The notes beneath the pieces were generated by a model. That model was not told the origin of the DNA. It did no database searches and worked only from the letters and a program-made list of their open reading frames with translations. DNA of 64,000 nucleotides, from positions 2,170,001 through 2,234,000 of the forward strand of contig NC_015125.1 of the NCBI RefSeq assembly GCF_000202635.1. The letters run 5' to 3'. The stretch comes from Microbacterium testaceum StLB037 (GTDB lineage Bacteria; Actinomycetota; Actinomycetes; Actinomycetales; Microbacteriaceae). Below, one piece after another: positions 34,892 through 44,460 of this stretch. The position numbers and the translations under genes were made by a program. Position 1 is the first letter of the stretch, and every line of letters starts with the position of its first letter.

Positions 34892-35820
34892 CCAGCACCG
34901 CACTGCCCACCGTCACCCCGACCCCCGACGCGCCTCCCGTGGTGCCCCAGACTCCGCGTCGTCGCCGTCGCCAGCTGGCATCCGGTCTCCGCTCCGATCG
35001 GCCCGGCGTCCGCCTCGCCGCCTGGGGCGCGGTGATCGTCTGCGGAGGGTTCGCCCTCCTGCCGGTGTACTGGCTGCTCGCGACGTCGCTCACCCCGCGT
35101 GACCAGGTCTTCTCGTACCCGCCCAAGATCTTCCCGACCGAGGTCACGTTCGACGCCTACGCGGGGCTCGTCTCGAACCCGCAGCTGTTCACGTACCTGC
35201 AGAACAGCATCATCGTGTCGGTCATCACGGCCGTGCTCTCGGTGATCGTCTCGGCCTACATGGGGTACTCGTTCTCGAAGTTCCGCTACCGCGGACGGCG
35301 CCAGCTGATGTACTTCGTGCTCGCGTCGCAGATGTTCCCGCAGGCCCTGCTGCTCGTCACGCTCTACAGCGTGTTCAGCGCCTACGGACTGCTGAACACC
35401 TACACCGCCCTCGTGCTGTCGTTCACGACCTTCACGCTTCCGCTGTGCGTCTGGATGCTGAAGGGGTTCTTCGACACGATCCCCGACGAGCTCATCGAGG
35501 CCGCGCGCGTCGACGGGGCCTCGCGCCTGCGCACGATCCACTCGATCGTCCTGCCGCTGGCCGCTCCCGGACTCGTCGCCGCGGGGCTGTTCGCCTTCGT
35601 CCGCGGCTGGAACGACTTCATCTTCGCCCTCACGCTCGCCGGACCCGACAAGCAGACGCTCCCGCCGGGACTCGTCAACACCTACGTCGGGGAAGCCGCC
35701 ACGGCGTGGCCCGAACTCATGGCGGCCTCGCTCGTCGTGTCGTTGCCCGTGGCGATCGCCTTCATGCTGCTCCAGCGCTACCTCGTCAGCGGCATGACCG
35801 CCGGCGCGGTCAAGGGCTGA
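34888..35820 (+). CDS. Sugar ABC transporter permease, MalG/CUT1 type
   Basis: This 310-residue partner permease starts at ATG 34888, coupled to the upstream stop. A Pro- and Arg-rich cytoplasmic N-terminus of about 50 residues precedes six membrane segments. The EAA motif is EAARVDGASRLRTIHSIVLP. GLFAFVRGWNDFIFAL is the conserved last loop. The binding-protein gene follows after 61 bases. As in the first importer, no ATPase gene is present. Confidence 0.95.
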   Translation: MTSTALPTVTPTPDAPPVVPQTPRRRRRQLASGLRSDRPGVRLAAWGAVIVCGGFALLPVYWLLATSLTPRDQVFSYPPKIFPTEVTFDAYAGLVSNPQLFTYLQNSIIVSVITAVLSVIVSAYMGYSFSKFRYRGRRQLMYFVLASQMFPQALLLVTLYSVFSAYGLLNTYTALVLSFTTFTLPLCVWMLKGFFDTIPDELIEAARVDGASRLRTIHSIVLPLAAPGLVAAGLFAFVRGWNDFIFALTLAGPDKQTLPPGLVNTYVGEAATAWPELMAASLVVSLPVAIAFMLLQRYLVSGMTAGAVKG

Positions 35821-35881
35821 CCGGCTCCCCGATTCACTCTTCGCCCGCACCTTCCAGCTCGCACCGTCAAGGAGGACACCC

Positions 35882-37201
35882 ATGTCAGCTTCGTCCCTGC
35901 CCAACCCCCTCATCAGCCGCCGTCGCGCCCTGCAGCTCTTCGGCATCGGCGTCGGCGCCGCGGCCCTCGCGGGCTGCGTGCCCAGCGGAACCGCCGGCCC
36001 CGCGGCCGGTGCCGCGGGTCTGAACGGCGGCGACCCCACCGACTTCTCGTTCGCGTCGTGGTCGCTCACCGAAGAGTCCGCCAAGCCCGCCCTCGAGGGG
36101 ACGCTCACGAGCTACGAGAAGGCGAAGGGCGTCGCGATCAAGCGCACCGCCTTCCCGTACAACGAGTACATCAACCAGCTCATGCTGCAGGTGACCGGCG
36201 GGCAGTTCACGGGTGCCGCGCACGTGGACGTCGCGTGGCTCGGGAGCCTCGCGGCCACCGGCAAGCTCCAGGACCTGTCGTCGTTGGCATCCGGTCGCGG
36301 ATACACCTCCTCGGCCCTGCAGGCCGCGACCTTCGACGGAACGCAGTACGCCCTGCCGTGGACGATCGGCGCGATCGGTCTCATCACCAACTCCGAGACG
36401 CTCGGCAAGGTCGGTGTCGCCCCCGACGCGTTCCCGACCACGGTCGACGAGTTCGAGAAGACGCTCGTCAAGCTCAAGGGTCTCGGCGGCGGTCTCATCC
36501 CCTACGCCGCCTCGACGAAGGCCGCGCAGCTGAAGGACATCCTGATCTGGATGCAGACCTTCGGCAGCCCGCTCGTCGACGGCGACACGGTCACGATCGG
36601 CGACGACGCGAGCGTCGAGGCCGTCACCTGGTACAAGGGCCTGTACGACCAGGGCCTCATCGCCGCCGACGTCGACCGCTTCGACGCGCGGAGCCTCTTC
36701 GCCCAGGGCCGCGCGGCCATGTACGACGACGCCCCGGTGGGCCGTGGCGCGGTGACGAAGGAGTCGCCCGACGCGAACCTCGCGGCCAAGCTCGCCCCGG
36801 TCTCGCGGCCGGTGCTGAAGGCCGGCGACACTCCGCGCGCGCTCGTGTGGGGCGGCGCGATCGCCGTGGTCAACGGCGCGGGCGCCCCGACGGCCGGGGA
36901 CTTCGCGCAGTACGCCACGAGCGACCTCGACGCGATCCTCGCCGACTACAAGCTGCGGGGGCTCCCGCCGGCAACCACCGAGGCCCTGGCCTCGAGCGAG
37001 GTGTCGTCCGACACCTTCGGTGCGGCGTTCAGCGAGCGCATCACCGCGACCGCGAGCTCGAACCCGCTCTGGAAGTTCACCGCCTACTCGCAGATCGAGT
37101 CCGCGATCGCCGATCGGGTGCAGGCCGTCCTGGTCGGTTCGGCCTCGCCGAAGGACGCCATGAAGCAGGCGGGCGAAGCCGCCCAGAAGCTCGTCGGCTG
37201 A
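35882..37201 (+). CDS. Extracellular sugar-binding lipoprotein (SBP family 1)
   Basis: This 439-residue family 1 solute-binding protein has AAGGAGG upstream. The N-terminus SRRRALQLFGIGVGAAALAGC has twin arginines and a lipobox (Cys about 35), so Tat or Sec export followed by lipidation is possible. The mature protein begins with a Gly/Ala linker; TDFSFASWSLTEESAKPALEG is the usual first strand-helix of the fold. It completes the transporter encoded by the two permeases, and precedes the FAD oxidoreductase by 99 bases. The ligand is unknown. Confidence 0.94.
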   Translation: MSASSLPNPLISRRRALQLFGIGVGAAALAGCVPSGTAGPAAGAAGLNGGDPTDFSFASWSLTEESAKPALEGTLTSYEKAKGVAIKRTAFPYNEYINQLMLQVTGGQFTGAAHVDVAWLGSLAATGKLQDLSSLASGRGYTSSALQAATFDGTQYALPWTIGAIGLITNSETLGKVGVAPDAFPTTVDEFEKTLVKLKGLGGGLIPYAASTKAAQLKDILIWMQTFGSPLVDGDTVTIGDDASVEAVTWYKGLYDQGLIAADVDRFDARSLFAQGRAAMYDDAPVGRGAVTKESPDANLAAKLAPVSRPVLKAGDTPRALVWGGAIAVVNGAGAPTAGDFAQYATSDLDAILADYKLRGLPPATTEALASSEVSSDTFGAAFSERITATASSNPLWKFTAYSQIESAIADRVQAVLVGSASPKDAMKQAGEAAQKLVG

Positions 37202-37300
37202 CGCGGCGCGCGGTCGGCTACGCCGTGAGCCGACCGCGCCCCGCTCGCCCCCGCACATCGGGACGGACCCCCGGACGTCCGCAGGAAGGACCCACGCGAC

Positions 37301-39553
37301 ATGCGTACACACACAGCCGACTTCGACCTCGTCGTGGTCGGCGGGGGACTCGCCGGAGTCTCCGCCGCCATCGCCGCCGCGCGCCTCGGTCGCCGCGTCG
37401 CCCTCGTCAACAACCGCCCGGTGCTCGGCGGTAACTCCTCCTCGGAGGTCCGCGTCTGGGTCTGCGGGGCGACCGCCCACGGCAACCAGCGGTGGGCCCG
37501 AGAGAACGGCATCATCGGCGAGCTCTACCTCGAGAACCAGTACCGCAACCCCGACGGCAACCCCGTGCACTGGGACGACGTCGTGCTCGACGCCGTCCGC
37601 GCCGAGCCGAACATCACGCTGCTGCTCAACACCGACGTGCGCGATGTCGTGGCCACCGGGCCCGAGGGTGCTCGCCGCATCGAGTCGGTGACGGGCTGGA
37701 CCATGGGGGCCGAGACCGAGACGGTGTTCCGGGCGCCGCTGTTCCTCGACGGCACCGGTGACGGGCTCATCGGACACCTCGCCGGCGCGCGCGCCCGTCT
37801 GGGGAAAGAAGCACGCGAGGAGTTCGACGAGGACTGGGCCCCGGAAGAAGCCGAGCGCACCTTCCTCGGCTCGACGCTCCTCTTCTACACGAAGGACGTC
37901 GGCCACCCCGTCCGCTTCGTCGCCCCCGACTCCGCCAAGGCCATCCGCGACACCCCGATCCCCTCGTCGCGCATCATCCGCAGCGGAGACAGCGGGGCGC
38001 ACTACTGGTGGATCGAGTGGGGCGGTGAGCTCGACATCGTCCACGACAACGAGCGCATCCGCGACGAGCTGCGCTCGGTGATCCTCGGCATCTGGGATCA
38101 CATCAAGAACTCGGGCGAGTTCGACGCCGAGAACCTCGACCTCGAGTGGATCGGCAACGTGCCCGGCAAGCGCGAGTACCGCCGGCTCATCGGGGACTAC
38201 ACGCTGCACCAGCGCGACGTCCTCGAGCAGACGCGCTTCGACGACGGCGTCGCCTTCGGCGGCTGGTCGATCGACCTTCACCCGACCGAGGGGATGTACT
38301 CCACCGGCGCCGGCGCGGTGCAGCGCTTCTCGAACGGTGTCTTCGAGATCCCGTACCGCTCCCTCTACTCCGCCGATGTCGACAACCTGCTCATGGCCGG
38401 CCGCGACATCTCGGCGACCCATATCGCCTTCGGCGCCGCCCGCGTGATGGCCACGTGCGCCGCGATGGGGGAGGCGGCGGGCACCGCGGCCGCGCTCGCG
38501 CTGACCCACGGCACCTCGCCGCGCGGGGTCTACGAGAACCACCGCGTCGAGCTGCGGCAACTGCTGCTGCGACAGGACGCCCCGCTCATCGGCGTGGCCG
38601 ACGCGGATCCCGCCGACCTCGCGCTCGCCGCGCGCGTCTCGGCGTCCGGCGCGCGCGACGGCCTCGGGCCGCACGCGACCGCGCCGAGCGAGCCGTATCC
38701 CCTCGCGCACGACGTCGGCATCGTCGTCCCCGTGCACCCGCGCCTCGACGGGATCGAGCTCCTCGTCGCGAGCGAGAGCGACACCGAGCTCGAGGTCGAG
38801 GTGTTCTCGACCGGCCTCGCGCAGAACGTCGTCCCCGAGCACCTCGAGCACCGGGTCTCGGTCCCCGTCTCGGCGGGGGACGCCCGCTGGGTCACCGCCC
38901 CCGTGCGCTGGGAGCCCGAGAGTCCCGCGAACGCCGTGATCGTGGTCCGCGCCCAGCCCGGCGTGACGCTGTTCACGACGGATGACCTGCCCCCCGGCAT
39001 CCTGACCCTGGTCCACACCTCGGATGCCGACGACCAGAACGTGCACGTCAGCCTCGACGAGCTGCTGGTGCAGTGGCCGACGAAGCCGTTGCGCGGCCGT
39101 TCGATCGTGTTCCGCGCGACCGCGCCGTCCGAGGCCCTCGCCCCCGATCGCGCGGTGGGTGGGTACCAGCGGCCCTTCGGCGGTCCGAACGCCTGGGCCT
39201 CGCGACCCCTCGCGGAGGAGCCCGCGTGGCTCCGCCTCGACTGGGACGAGCCCGTGCGCCCGCGCGAGATCGTCCTCGTTTTCGACGACGATCCCGACGT
39301 CGAGCTGAACACGCTGCACCACCACCGCGACCCGCACCTGGTGATGCCCTCGCTCGTCCGCGACTACCGGGTCGAGGTGCAGACAGTCGACGGCGCCTGG
39401 CACACGGTGGCCGAGGTGACCGACAACCGTCGGCGCCGCCGGGTCCACCCCGTCGCGCCCGAGCTCGGCGCGGTGACCGCGGCTCGCGTGACGATCACCG
39501 CGACCAACGGATCCCCCGAGGCGCGGGTCGTCGCCTTCCGCGTCCAGGAGTGA
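37301..39553 (+). CDS. FAD-dependent oxidoreductase (FAD_oxidored family) with C-terminal beta domain
   Basis: This 750-residue protein starts with a Rossmann FAD site (VVVGGGLAGVSAAIAAARLG, about residues 8-27) and the LGGNSSSEVRV motif of the PF12831 family. The flavin domain extends to about residue 440 and contains HPTEGMYSTGAGAVQRFSNGVFEIPYRSL and the closing AAARVMATCAAMGEAAGTAAALA. The C-terminal 300 residues look like a beta-sandwich (LRLDWDEPVRPREIVLVFDDD), discoidin-like. There is no signal peptide. Members are common in glycan-utilisation loci, but the reaction is generally unknown. It probably acts on the sugar imported by the upstream transporter. Confidence 0.88.
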   Translation: MRTHTADFDLVVVGGGLAGVSAAIAAARLGRRVALVNNRPVLGGNSSSEVRVWVCGATAHGNQRWARENGIIGELYLENQYRNPDGNPVHWDDVVLDAVRAEPNITLLLNTDVRDVVATGPEGARRIESVTGWTMGAETETVFRAPLFLDGTGDGLIGHLAGARARLGKEAREEFDEDWAPEEAERTFLGSTLLFYTKDVGHPVRFVAPDSAKAIRDTPIPSSRIIRSGDSGAHYWWIEWGGELDIVHDNERIRDELRSVILGIWDHIKNSGEFDAENLDLEWIGNVPGKREYRRLIGDYTLHQRDVLEQTRFDDGVAFGGWSIDLHPTEGMYSTGAGAVQRFSNGVFEIPYRSLYSADVDNLLMAGRDISATHIAFGAARVMATCAAMGEAAGTAAALALTHGTSPRGVYENHRVELRQLLLRQDAPLIGVADADPADLALAARVSASGARDGLGPHATAPSEPYPLAHDVGIVVPVHPRLDGIELLVASESDTELEVEVFSTGLAQNVVPEHLEHRVSVPVSAGDARWVTAPVRWEPESPANAVIVVRAQPGVTLFTTDDLPPGILTLVHTSDADDQNVHVSLDELLVQWPTKPLRGRSIVFRATAPSEALAPDRAVGGYQRPFGGPNAWASRPLAEEPAWLRLDWDEPVRPREIVLVFDDDPDVELNTLHHHRDPHLVMPSLVRDYRVEVQTVDGAWHTVAEVTDNRRRRRVHPVAPELGAVTAARVTITATNGSPEARVVAFRVQE

Positions 39554-39617
39554 GATGGCCCGCGATACCGTATCCCCCAGAGTCGATCGGCCGACCAGGC
39601 GTGCGAGGAGTTCCCCG

Positions 39618-40511
39618 ATGACCGATTCCCCCTCGACGGCGCGGCGGGTCTCTCCCCTGACCCGGCGGGAGCGCACCGGGATCGTCGCCCTCGCCGTCCC
39701 CAACCTCGAGGAGCCCTACTTCGCCGAGCTGACGACGTTGCTGGCGCGCGGGGCGGAGGCGCGGGGGCTGTCGATCCTCATCCAGCAGACCGAGGGCGAC
39801 CACCAGCGCGAGATCGACATCGCCAACGGCGTGGGGCTGCCCGCGACCGACGGTCTCATCCACATCCCGCGTTCGCTCACCGTGGGCGACCTCACCCGTC
39901 GCACCTCGCCGGGACCGCTCGTGCTCCTCGGCGAGCACATCGCCGTGAGCCCGTTCACGCATGTCTCGATCGACAACCGGCGCACGGCAGACCTCGCGAC
40001 CTCGCACCTGGCATCCGTCGGGTGCCGTCGGGTCGCCTTCATCGGTCCGCGCCTTTCCCGACCCTCGGATGCCGCGGACCAGCGCTTCACCGGGTACCGC
40101 GACGCGGTCGCCCGCCTCGGTATCGCCGACGACGCCGGACTGATCGTCGCGGTCGACGCCTTCACCCCCGAAGAGGGAGTCGCAGCCCTCCGTCGGTTGC
40201 ACGCGGCGGGGACCCCCTTCGACGGGGTCGTGTGCTCGAACGACTCCGTCGCGTTCGGCGTGCTCGCCGCGCTCCACGAGGTGGGGCTCTCGGTTCCGGA
40301 GGATGTCGCGGTGATCGGCATCGACAACGTGCACGCCGCGACCTACTCGGTGCCGGCGCTCACCTCGGTCGCCCCCGACGACCAGGGCATCGTCGAGGCG
40401 GCTTTCACCGAGCTCGATCGCCAGATGGCCGCGCCCCCGGGAGCCGACGTCCCCGTGCGGCACATCGTGGTGGATGCCACGGTGATCGCGCGCGCGAGCA
40501 CGGCCCGGTGA
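39618..40511 (+). CDS. LacI-type sugar-binding regulator domain lacking the HTH
   Basis: This 297-residue protein starts at ATG 39618 with GAGGAG 7 bases upstream; an in-frame ATG at 39555 also has AGGAG and would add 21 polar residues. The sequence begins at the hinge (TRRERTGIVALAVPNLEEPYFAEL) and is a complete LacI/GalR effector domain (SIDNRRTADLATSHLASVGCRRVAFIG; DGVVCSNDSVAFGVLAALHE; DVAVIGIDNV; TSVAPDDQG). No helix-turn-helix precedes it from either start, and the upstream gene ends at 39553. It may be an orphan sensor, a co-regulator or a truncated repressor. Confidence 0.85.
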   Translation: MTDSPSTARRVSPLTRRERTGIVALAVPNLEEPYFAELTTLLARGAEARGLSILIQQTEGDHQREIDIANGVGLPATDGLIHIPRSLTVGDLTRRTSPGPLVLLGEHIAVSPFTHVSIDNRRTADLATSHLASVGCRRVAFIGPRLSRPSDAADQRFTGYRDAVARLGIADDAGLIVAVDAFTPEEGVAALRRLHAAGTPFDGVVCSNDSVAFGVLAALHEVGLSVPEDVAVIGIDNVHAATYSVPALTSVAPDDQGIVEAAFTELDRQMAAPPGADVPVRHIVVDATVIARASTAR

Positions 40512-40555
40512 CGCGCGGGTTCCTCGCCGCACCGCTTCGGGCGGCGCGGCGCTCC

Positions 40556-41356
40556 TCAGTCGTCGGCGGACGCGAGCGGCGCCACCCACAGCTCGGCGAC
40601 GTGGGCGCGGAGCACCTCTTCGTCGTCGGCCGCGATGCCGGCGTCGGTGACCACGAGGTCGACCTCGTTCAGGTCGACGATGGTCGTGAGCCCCACCGCG
40701 CCCCACTTCGAATGGTCGGCGAGCACGACGGCGCGAGCGCCCGCGGCGACGAGCGCGCGATTCGTCTCGGCCTCGAGCAGGTTCGAGGTGGTCAGACCCG
40801 CCGTCAGCTCCATGCCGCGAACTCCGAGGAAGACGACGTCGCAGTGCAGGTGCTCGAGGGATGCCACGGCCACCGGCCCGACGAGAGCGTCGGTCGGCGT
40901 GCGGACTCCGCCGGTCAGGACGACGGTCTGCGTGTAGGGCTCGTCGGCGCGGTCCGGACGCGCGAAGACGTCGGCGACGGGGAGCGAGTTGGTGACGATC
41001 GTGAGGTCGGCGACACCGCGCAGCTCGCGCGCGAGCGCCCACGTCGACGAGCCGCCGCTGAGCCCCACCGACATGCCCGGTTCGACGAGGGTCGCGGCGC
41101 GGCGCGCGATCGCGGTCTTCTCCGCGCCGTTGCGGCGCGACTGCGCGGTCAGGTCGCGAGCGGGAGCGTCGCCGGGACGCGGGTGACGGGCGCCCCCGCG
41201 CACCTTGTCGACGTGACCGTCGGCGGCGAGGACGTCGAGGTCGCGGCGGATCGTCATCTCGCTCACGCCGAGGGCGGCGGCGAGGTCCGGCACGGCCGCG
41301 GCTCCGTGACGGCGCACCTCCGCCAGCAGGCGGGATCGGCGTTCGGCGGCGAGCAC
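40556..41356 (-). CDS. DeoR/GlpR family transcriptional repressor
   Basis: This 266-residue sugar-responsive repressor starts at GTG 41356 with AGAGGAG 6 bases upstream. The N-terminal winged helix is clear (RRSRLLAEVRRHGAAAVPDLAAALGVSEMTIRRDLDVLAADG). The phosphosugar-binding domain has GLSGGSSTWALARELRG and FLGVRGMELTAGLTTSNLLEAETNRALV. DeoR proteins respond to phosphorylated sugar intermediates. It sits convergent to the second CUT1 operon and 47 bases from the divergent esterase pair, so it may control either or both. Confidence 0.92.
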   Translation of the reverse strand: MLAAERRSRLLAEVRRHGAAAVPDLAAALGVSEMTIRRDLDVLAADGHVDKVRGGARHPRPGDAPARDLTAQSRRNGAEKTAIARRAATLVEPGMSVGLSGGSSTWALARELRGVADLTIVTNSLPVADVFARPDRADEPYTQTVVLTGGVRTPTDALVGPVAVASLEHLHCDVVFLGVRGMELTAGLTTSNLLEAETNRALVAAGARAVVLADHSKWGAVGLTTIVDLNEVDLVVTDAGIAADDEEVLRAHVAELWVAPLASADD

Positions 41357-41403
41357 GATCGCTCCTCTCGGTCGGGCCTCCAGTCTTCCACGGCGGCCCG
41401 CTC

Positions 41404-42375
41404 GTGACGGGCGCGACGATCGAGCCGGGCGACGGCGACTACGGCTTCGACCTCGCGGCGCTCCGGGCCGTGCCGCCGGTGCCGCCCCCATCCGGCTTCG
41501 CGCAGCGGTGGCGGTCCTGGTACGACGAGGCGCTCGCGGTCGACCCCGACCCGCGCGTGCGTCCGCTCGGCCGCCGCGAGGGGCGCGATCTGTTCGCGGT
41601 GGAGCACGTCGTCTCGGGCGGGCTGCGCCTCGGCGGCTGGTTCGCCACGGCCGAGGACGGGCACCGGACCCGCGTCGGGATCGTGCACAGCCACGGCTAC
41701 GGCGGCCGCGAGGACCCCGAATTCGACCGCGTCCCCGCCGATGCGGCGGTCTTCTTCGCTCTCGCCCGGGGTCAGGGCCGCCTGAACACCGGGATCGGTG
41801 CGCCCACACCCGCCGAGGGACATGTGCTGCACGGCATCCGGTCCGTCGACGACTACGTCCTCGGCCGCTGCGCGGTCGATCTGTGGCACGCCGGAACCGC
41901 GATACGCGCGCTCGCCGGGGACGTGCCCCTGTACCTCGTGGGCGAGAGCTTCGGGGGCGGGATCGGTGCGCTCGCGCTGCCCTGGGACGAGCGGCTCGTC
42001 GGGGCGACGCTGATCGTGCCGAGCTTCGGCCAGTACGACCTGCGGCTGCGGATGCCGTGCGAGGGGAGCGGGGAACGGGTGCGGCAGTACGTCGCGGCGC
42101 ACCCCTCCGCGCGCGAGGTGCTGCGCTTCTTCGACGCCTCGACCGCGGCCGGCTTCGCGCGCGTGCCGGTGCGGGTGGAGGCGGCGCTGCGCGATCGGCA
42201 CGTGCCCCCGCCCGGGCAGTTCGCCGTCGCGAACGCGATCGACGCGGCCCCCGAGGCCGAGCTCGAGCTCGCCGTCCTCCCGTACGGGCATCGCGAGTAC
42301 GACGGCCTCGCCGAGGTGCGCGCCGCCGCGTTCGCCGCCACCCGCGATCACATCTCCCGTTCCATCACCCGCTGA
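41404..42375 (+). CDS. CE7-like alpha/beta hydrolase (acetyl xylan esterase family)
   Basis: This 323-residue hydrolase has no signal peptide. GTG 41404 is the start; the upstream site is weak. The nucleophile elbow LVGESFGGGIG gives Ser182. VGIVHSHGYGGREDP is the oxyanion-loop region and LPYGHREYDG carries the His. Architecture and length match carbohydrate esterase family 7, with a divergent middle. It is followed 8 bases later by a second, canonical CE7 gene, so the two probably deacylate the same imported oligosaccharides. Confidence 0.82.
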   Translation: MTGATIEPGDGDYGFDLAALRAVPPVPPPSGFAQRWRSWYDEALAVDPDPRVRPLGRREGRDLFAVEHVVSGGLRLGGWFATAEDGHRTRVGIVHSHGYGGREDPEFDRVPADAAVFFALARGQGRLNTGIGAPTPAEGHVLHGIRSVDDYVLGRCAVDLWHAGTAIRALAGDVPLYLVGESFGGGIGALALPWDERLVGATLIVPSFGQYDLRLRMPCEGSGERVRQYVAAHPSAREVLRFFDASTAAGFARVPVRVEAALRDRHVPPPGQFAVANAIDAAPEAELELAVLPYGHREYDGLAEVRAAAFAATRDHISRSITR

Positions 42376-42383
42376 GGAGCCCC

Positions 42384-43361
42384 ATGCCGCAGTTTGACCT
42401 TCCGCTCGACCAGCTCGAGACGTTCCGTCCTCCGCGCGACGAGCCCGCCGACTTCGATCGGTTCTGGGCCGACACGCTCGTCGAGGCGCGCGCCGCCGGG
42501 TGGGAACCGCGGTTCCGCCCCGTCCCGGCCGCCGAGAGCGGGGTCGGCGGCGTCGAGGTCGACGACGTGGAGTTCGCGGGCTTCGGCGGCCACCCCGTGC
42601 GGGGATGGCTGCTCCGACCTCGCGGGCCGGGCGGTCCGCTTCCCTGCGTCGTGCAGTACATCGGGTACAACTCGGGCCGCGGTCTCGCGCACCAGCACAC
42701 GCTGCTGCCGAGCGCGGGCCTTGCCGTCCTCGTGATGGACACACGCGGACAGACCAGCGGCGCCCTCCCCGGGGCGACTCCCGACCCGGTGGGGAGCGCC
42801 CCGCACCCCTCCGGGCGGTTGACCGACGGCCTCGACGACCCCGCGCACGCGTACTACCGCCGCGTGTTCTGCGACGCGGTCCGCGCCGTCGACGCCGTCC
42901 GCGCGCACCCCGCGATCGACCCGGACCGCATCGCCGTGTGGGGCGGGAGCCAGGGCGGCGGCATCGCGCTCGCGGCGGCCGCGCTCACCGAGGGGCTCGT
43001 CGCGGCGGCGGTCGACTTCCCATTCCTCAGCGCGATCCGCCGCGCGGTCGCCCTCACCGACGCGGCCCCGTACAGCGAGCTCGTCACCTACCTGCAGACG
43101 CGGCGCGGCGACGAAGACGCGGTCTTCCGCGCGCTGTCGTACATCGACGGGGTGAACTTCGCCGCCCGCTCGAGCGTGCCCGCGCTCTTCTCGGTGGGAC
43201 TTCGGGATGCCGTGTGCCCGCCGTCCACGGTGTTCGCCGCCTACAACCACTACGCGGGAGAGAAGAGCATCCGCGTCTATCCGTACAACGGCCACGAGGG
43301 TGGCGGACCGCACCACCAGCTCGTGGTGCTCGGGGAGCTCACGCGCCGCCTCGCGCCGTAG
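42384..43361 (+). CDS. Acetyl xylan esterase / cephalosporin-C deacetylase (CE7)
   Basis: This 325-residue CE7 esterase is of standard length. GAGGAG lies before ATG 42384. It begins with the typical MPQFDLPLDQLETFRPP...FDRFWADTL, then RGQTSGA for the oxyanion region. The catalytic triad is visible as Ser189 in GGSQGGG, Asp275 in GLRDAVCPP and His304 in NGHEGGG. The enzyme removes O-acetyl groups from xylo-oligosaccharides inside the cell. It ends in front of a strong bidirectional hairpin. Confidence 0.94.
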   Translation: MPQFDLPLDQLETFRPPRDEPADFDRFWADTLVEARAAGWEPRFRPVPAAESGVGGVEVDDVEFAGFGGHPVRGWLLRPRGPGGPLPCVVQYIGYNSGRGLAHQHTLLPSAGLAVLVMDTRGQTSGALPGATPDPVGSAPHPSGRLTDGLDDPAHAYYRRVFCDAVRAVDAVRAHPAIDPDRIAVWGGSQGGGIALAAAALTEGLVAAAVDFPFLSAIRRAVALTDAAPYSELVTYLQTRRGDEDAVFRALSYIDGVNFAARSSVPALFSVGLRDAVCPPSTVFAAYNHYAGEKSIRVYPYNGHEGGGPHHQLVVLGELTRRLAP

Positions 43362-43402
43362 GTCCCCCGCCCTGTCGAAGGGACCGGTCTCCCCACGAAG
43401 AA

Positions 43403-43428
43403 GGGCCGGACGCCCCCGCATCCGGCCC
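43403..43428. terminator. Bidirectional terminator between convergent genes
   Basis: GGGCCGGA-N10-TCCGGCCC is a perfect 8-bp stem between the + strand esterase (stop 43361) and the - strand isomerase-like gene (stop 43456). GAAGAA on the left reads as a pyrimidine-rich TTCTTC tract for - strand transcripts. Confidence 0.65.
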
Positions 43429-43455
43429 CCGCCCCGCTCCCGTGTGCCCCCCGGG

Positions 43456-44460
43456 TCAGTGCCGGCTGAAGGCCGCGTCGAACGCCGCCCCCGACGGCTC
43501 GTAGGTCGACAGTCTCCGCACGAAGGCAAGCGCCTCGGGCGCGCCGACGAGGCGGTCCATGCCGGCGTCCTCCCACTCGACCGACAGTGGGCCGTCGTAG
43601 CCGATCGCGTTCAGCATCCGGAACGCGTCCTCCCACGGCACGTCGCCGTGGCCGGTCGAGATGAAGTCCCATCCGCGGCGCGGATCCGCCCAGGGGAGGT
43701 GCGAGGCCAGGCGGCCGTTGCGGCCGTTCGTGAGGCGCTTCTTCGTGTCCTTGCAGTGCACGTGGATGATCCGGTCCCGGAAGTCCCACAGGAACGCGAC
43801 CGGATCGATGTCCTGCCACACCATGTGCGAGGGGTCCCAGTTCAGCCCGAACGCCTCGCGGTGCCCGATGGCCTCGAGGGCCTGCATCGCCGTCCAGTAG
43901 TCGTAGGCGATCTCCGAGGGGTGCACCTCATGCGCGAAGCGCACGCCCACCTCGTCGAAGACGTCGAGGATGGGGTTCCACCGGTCCGCGAAGTCGCGGT
44001 AGCCGGCATCCACCATCTCCTCCGTGGCGGGCGGGAACATGGCGACGTACTTCCAGATGCTCGATCCCGTGAACCCCGTGACGATCTTGACGCCGAGCTT
44101 CGCGGCCAGGCGCGCGGTGTTCTTCATCTCCTCGGCGGCCCGCTGACGGACGCCCTCGGGGTCGCCGTCGCCCCACACCCGGTCCGAGACGATGTCGCGG
44201 TGCCGCTGGTCGATGGGGTCGTCGCAGACGGCCTGGCCCTTCAGGTGGTTGGCGATGGCCCGCACCGTGAGCCCGTTTCGCTCGAGGACGTCGAGCTTGC
44301 CCTGCACGTAGGCGTCGTCGTCCCACCGCCACGGGTCGAGGTGATCGCCCCAGCAGGCGATCTCGAGGCCGTCGTAGCCCCACTCTCCGGCGAGGCGCGC
44401 GACCTCCTCGAAGGGCAGGTCGGCCCACTGGCCGGTGAACAGCGTGATCGGTCGCGTCAT
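43456..44460 (-). CDS. Sugar phosphate isomerase/epimerase-like TIM-barrel protein
   Basis: This 334-residue protein is of the xylose-isomerase-like (AP endonuclease 2) superfamily. Metal ligands expected of the fold are seen in [43 protein letters not shown] and [11 protein letters not shown]. Such proteins isomerise, epimerise or dehydrate sugars, keto-sugars or inositols; the exact activity cannot be fixed. Its ATG overlaps the stop of the Gfo/Idh/MocA dehydrogenase gene, and that pairing is typical of polyol or 3-keto-sugar pathways. The ABC binding-protein gene lies upstream in the same operon. Confidence 0.92.
   Translation of the reverse strand: MTRPITLFTGQWADLPFEEVARLAGEWGYDGLEIACWGDHLDPWRWDDDAYVQGKLDVLERNGLTVRAIANHLKGQAVCDDPIDQRHRDIVSDRVWGDGDPEGVRQRAAEEMKNTARLAAKLGVKIVTGFTGSSIWKYVAMFPPATEEMVDAGYRDFADRWNPILDVFDEVGVRFAHEVHPSEIAYDYWTAMQALEAIGHREAFGLNWDPSHMVWQDIDPVAFLWDFRDRIIHVHCKDTKKRLTNGRNGRLASHLPWADPRRGWDFISTGHGDVPWEDAFRMLNAIGYDGPLSVEWEDAGMDRLVGAPEALAFVRRLSTYEPSGAAFDAAFSRH

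Noticed and set aside
35885..39703. Long - strand open frame opposite the binding protein and FAD oxidoreductase
   Set aside because: Shadow of the + strand genes; no domain, no ribosome-binding site.
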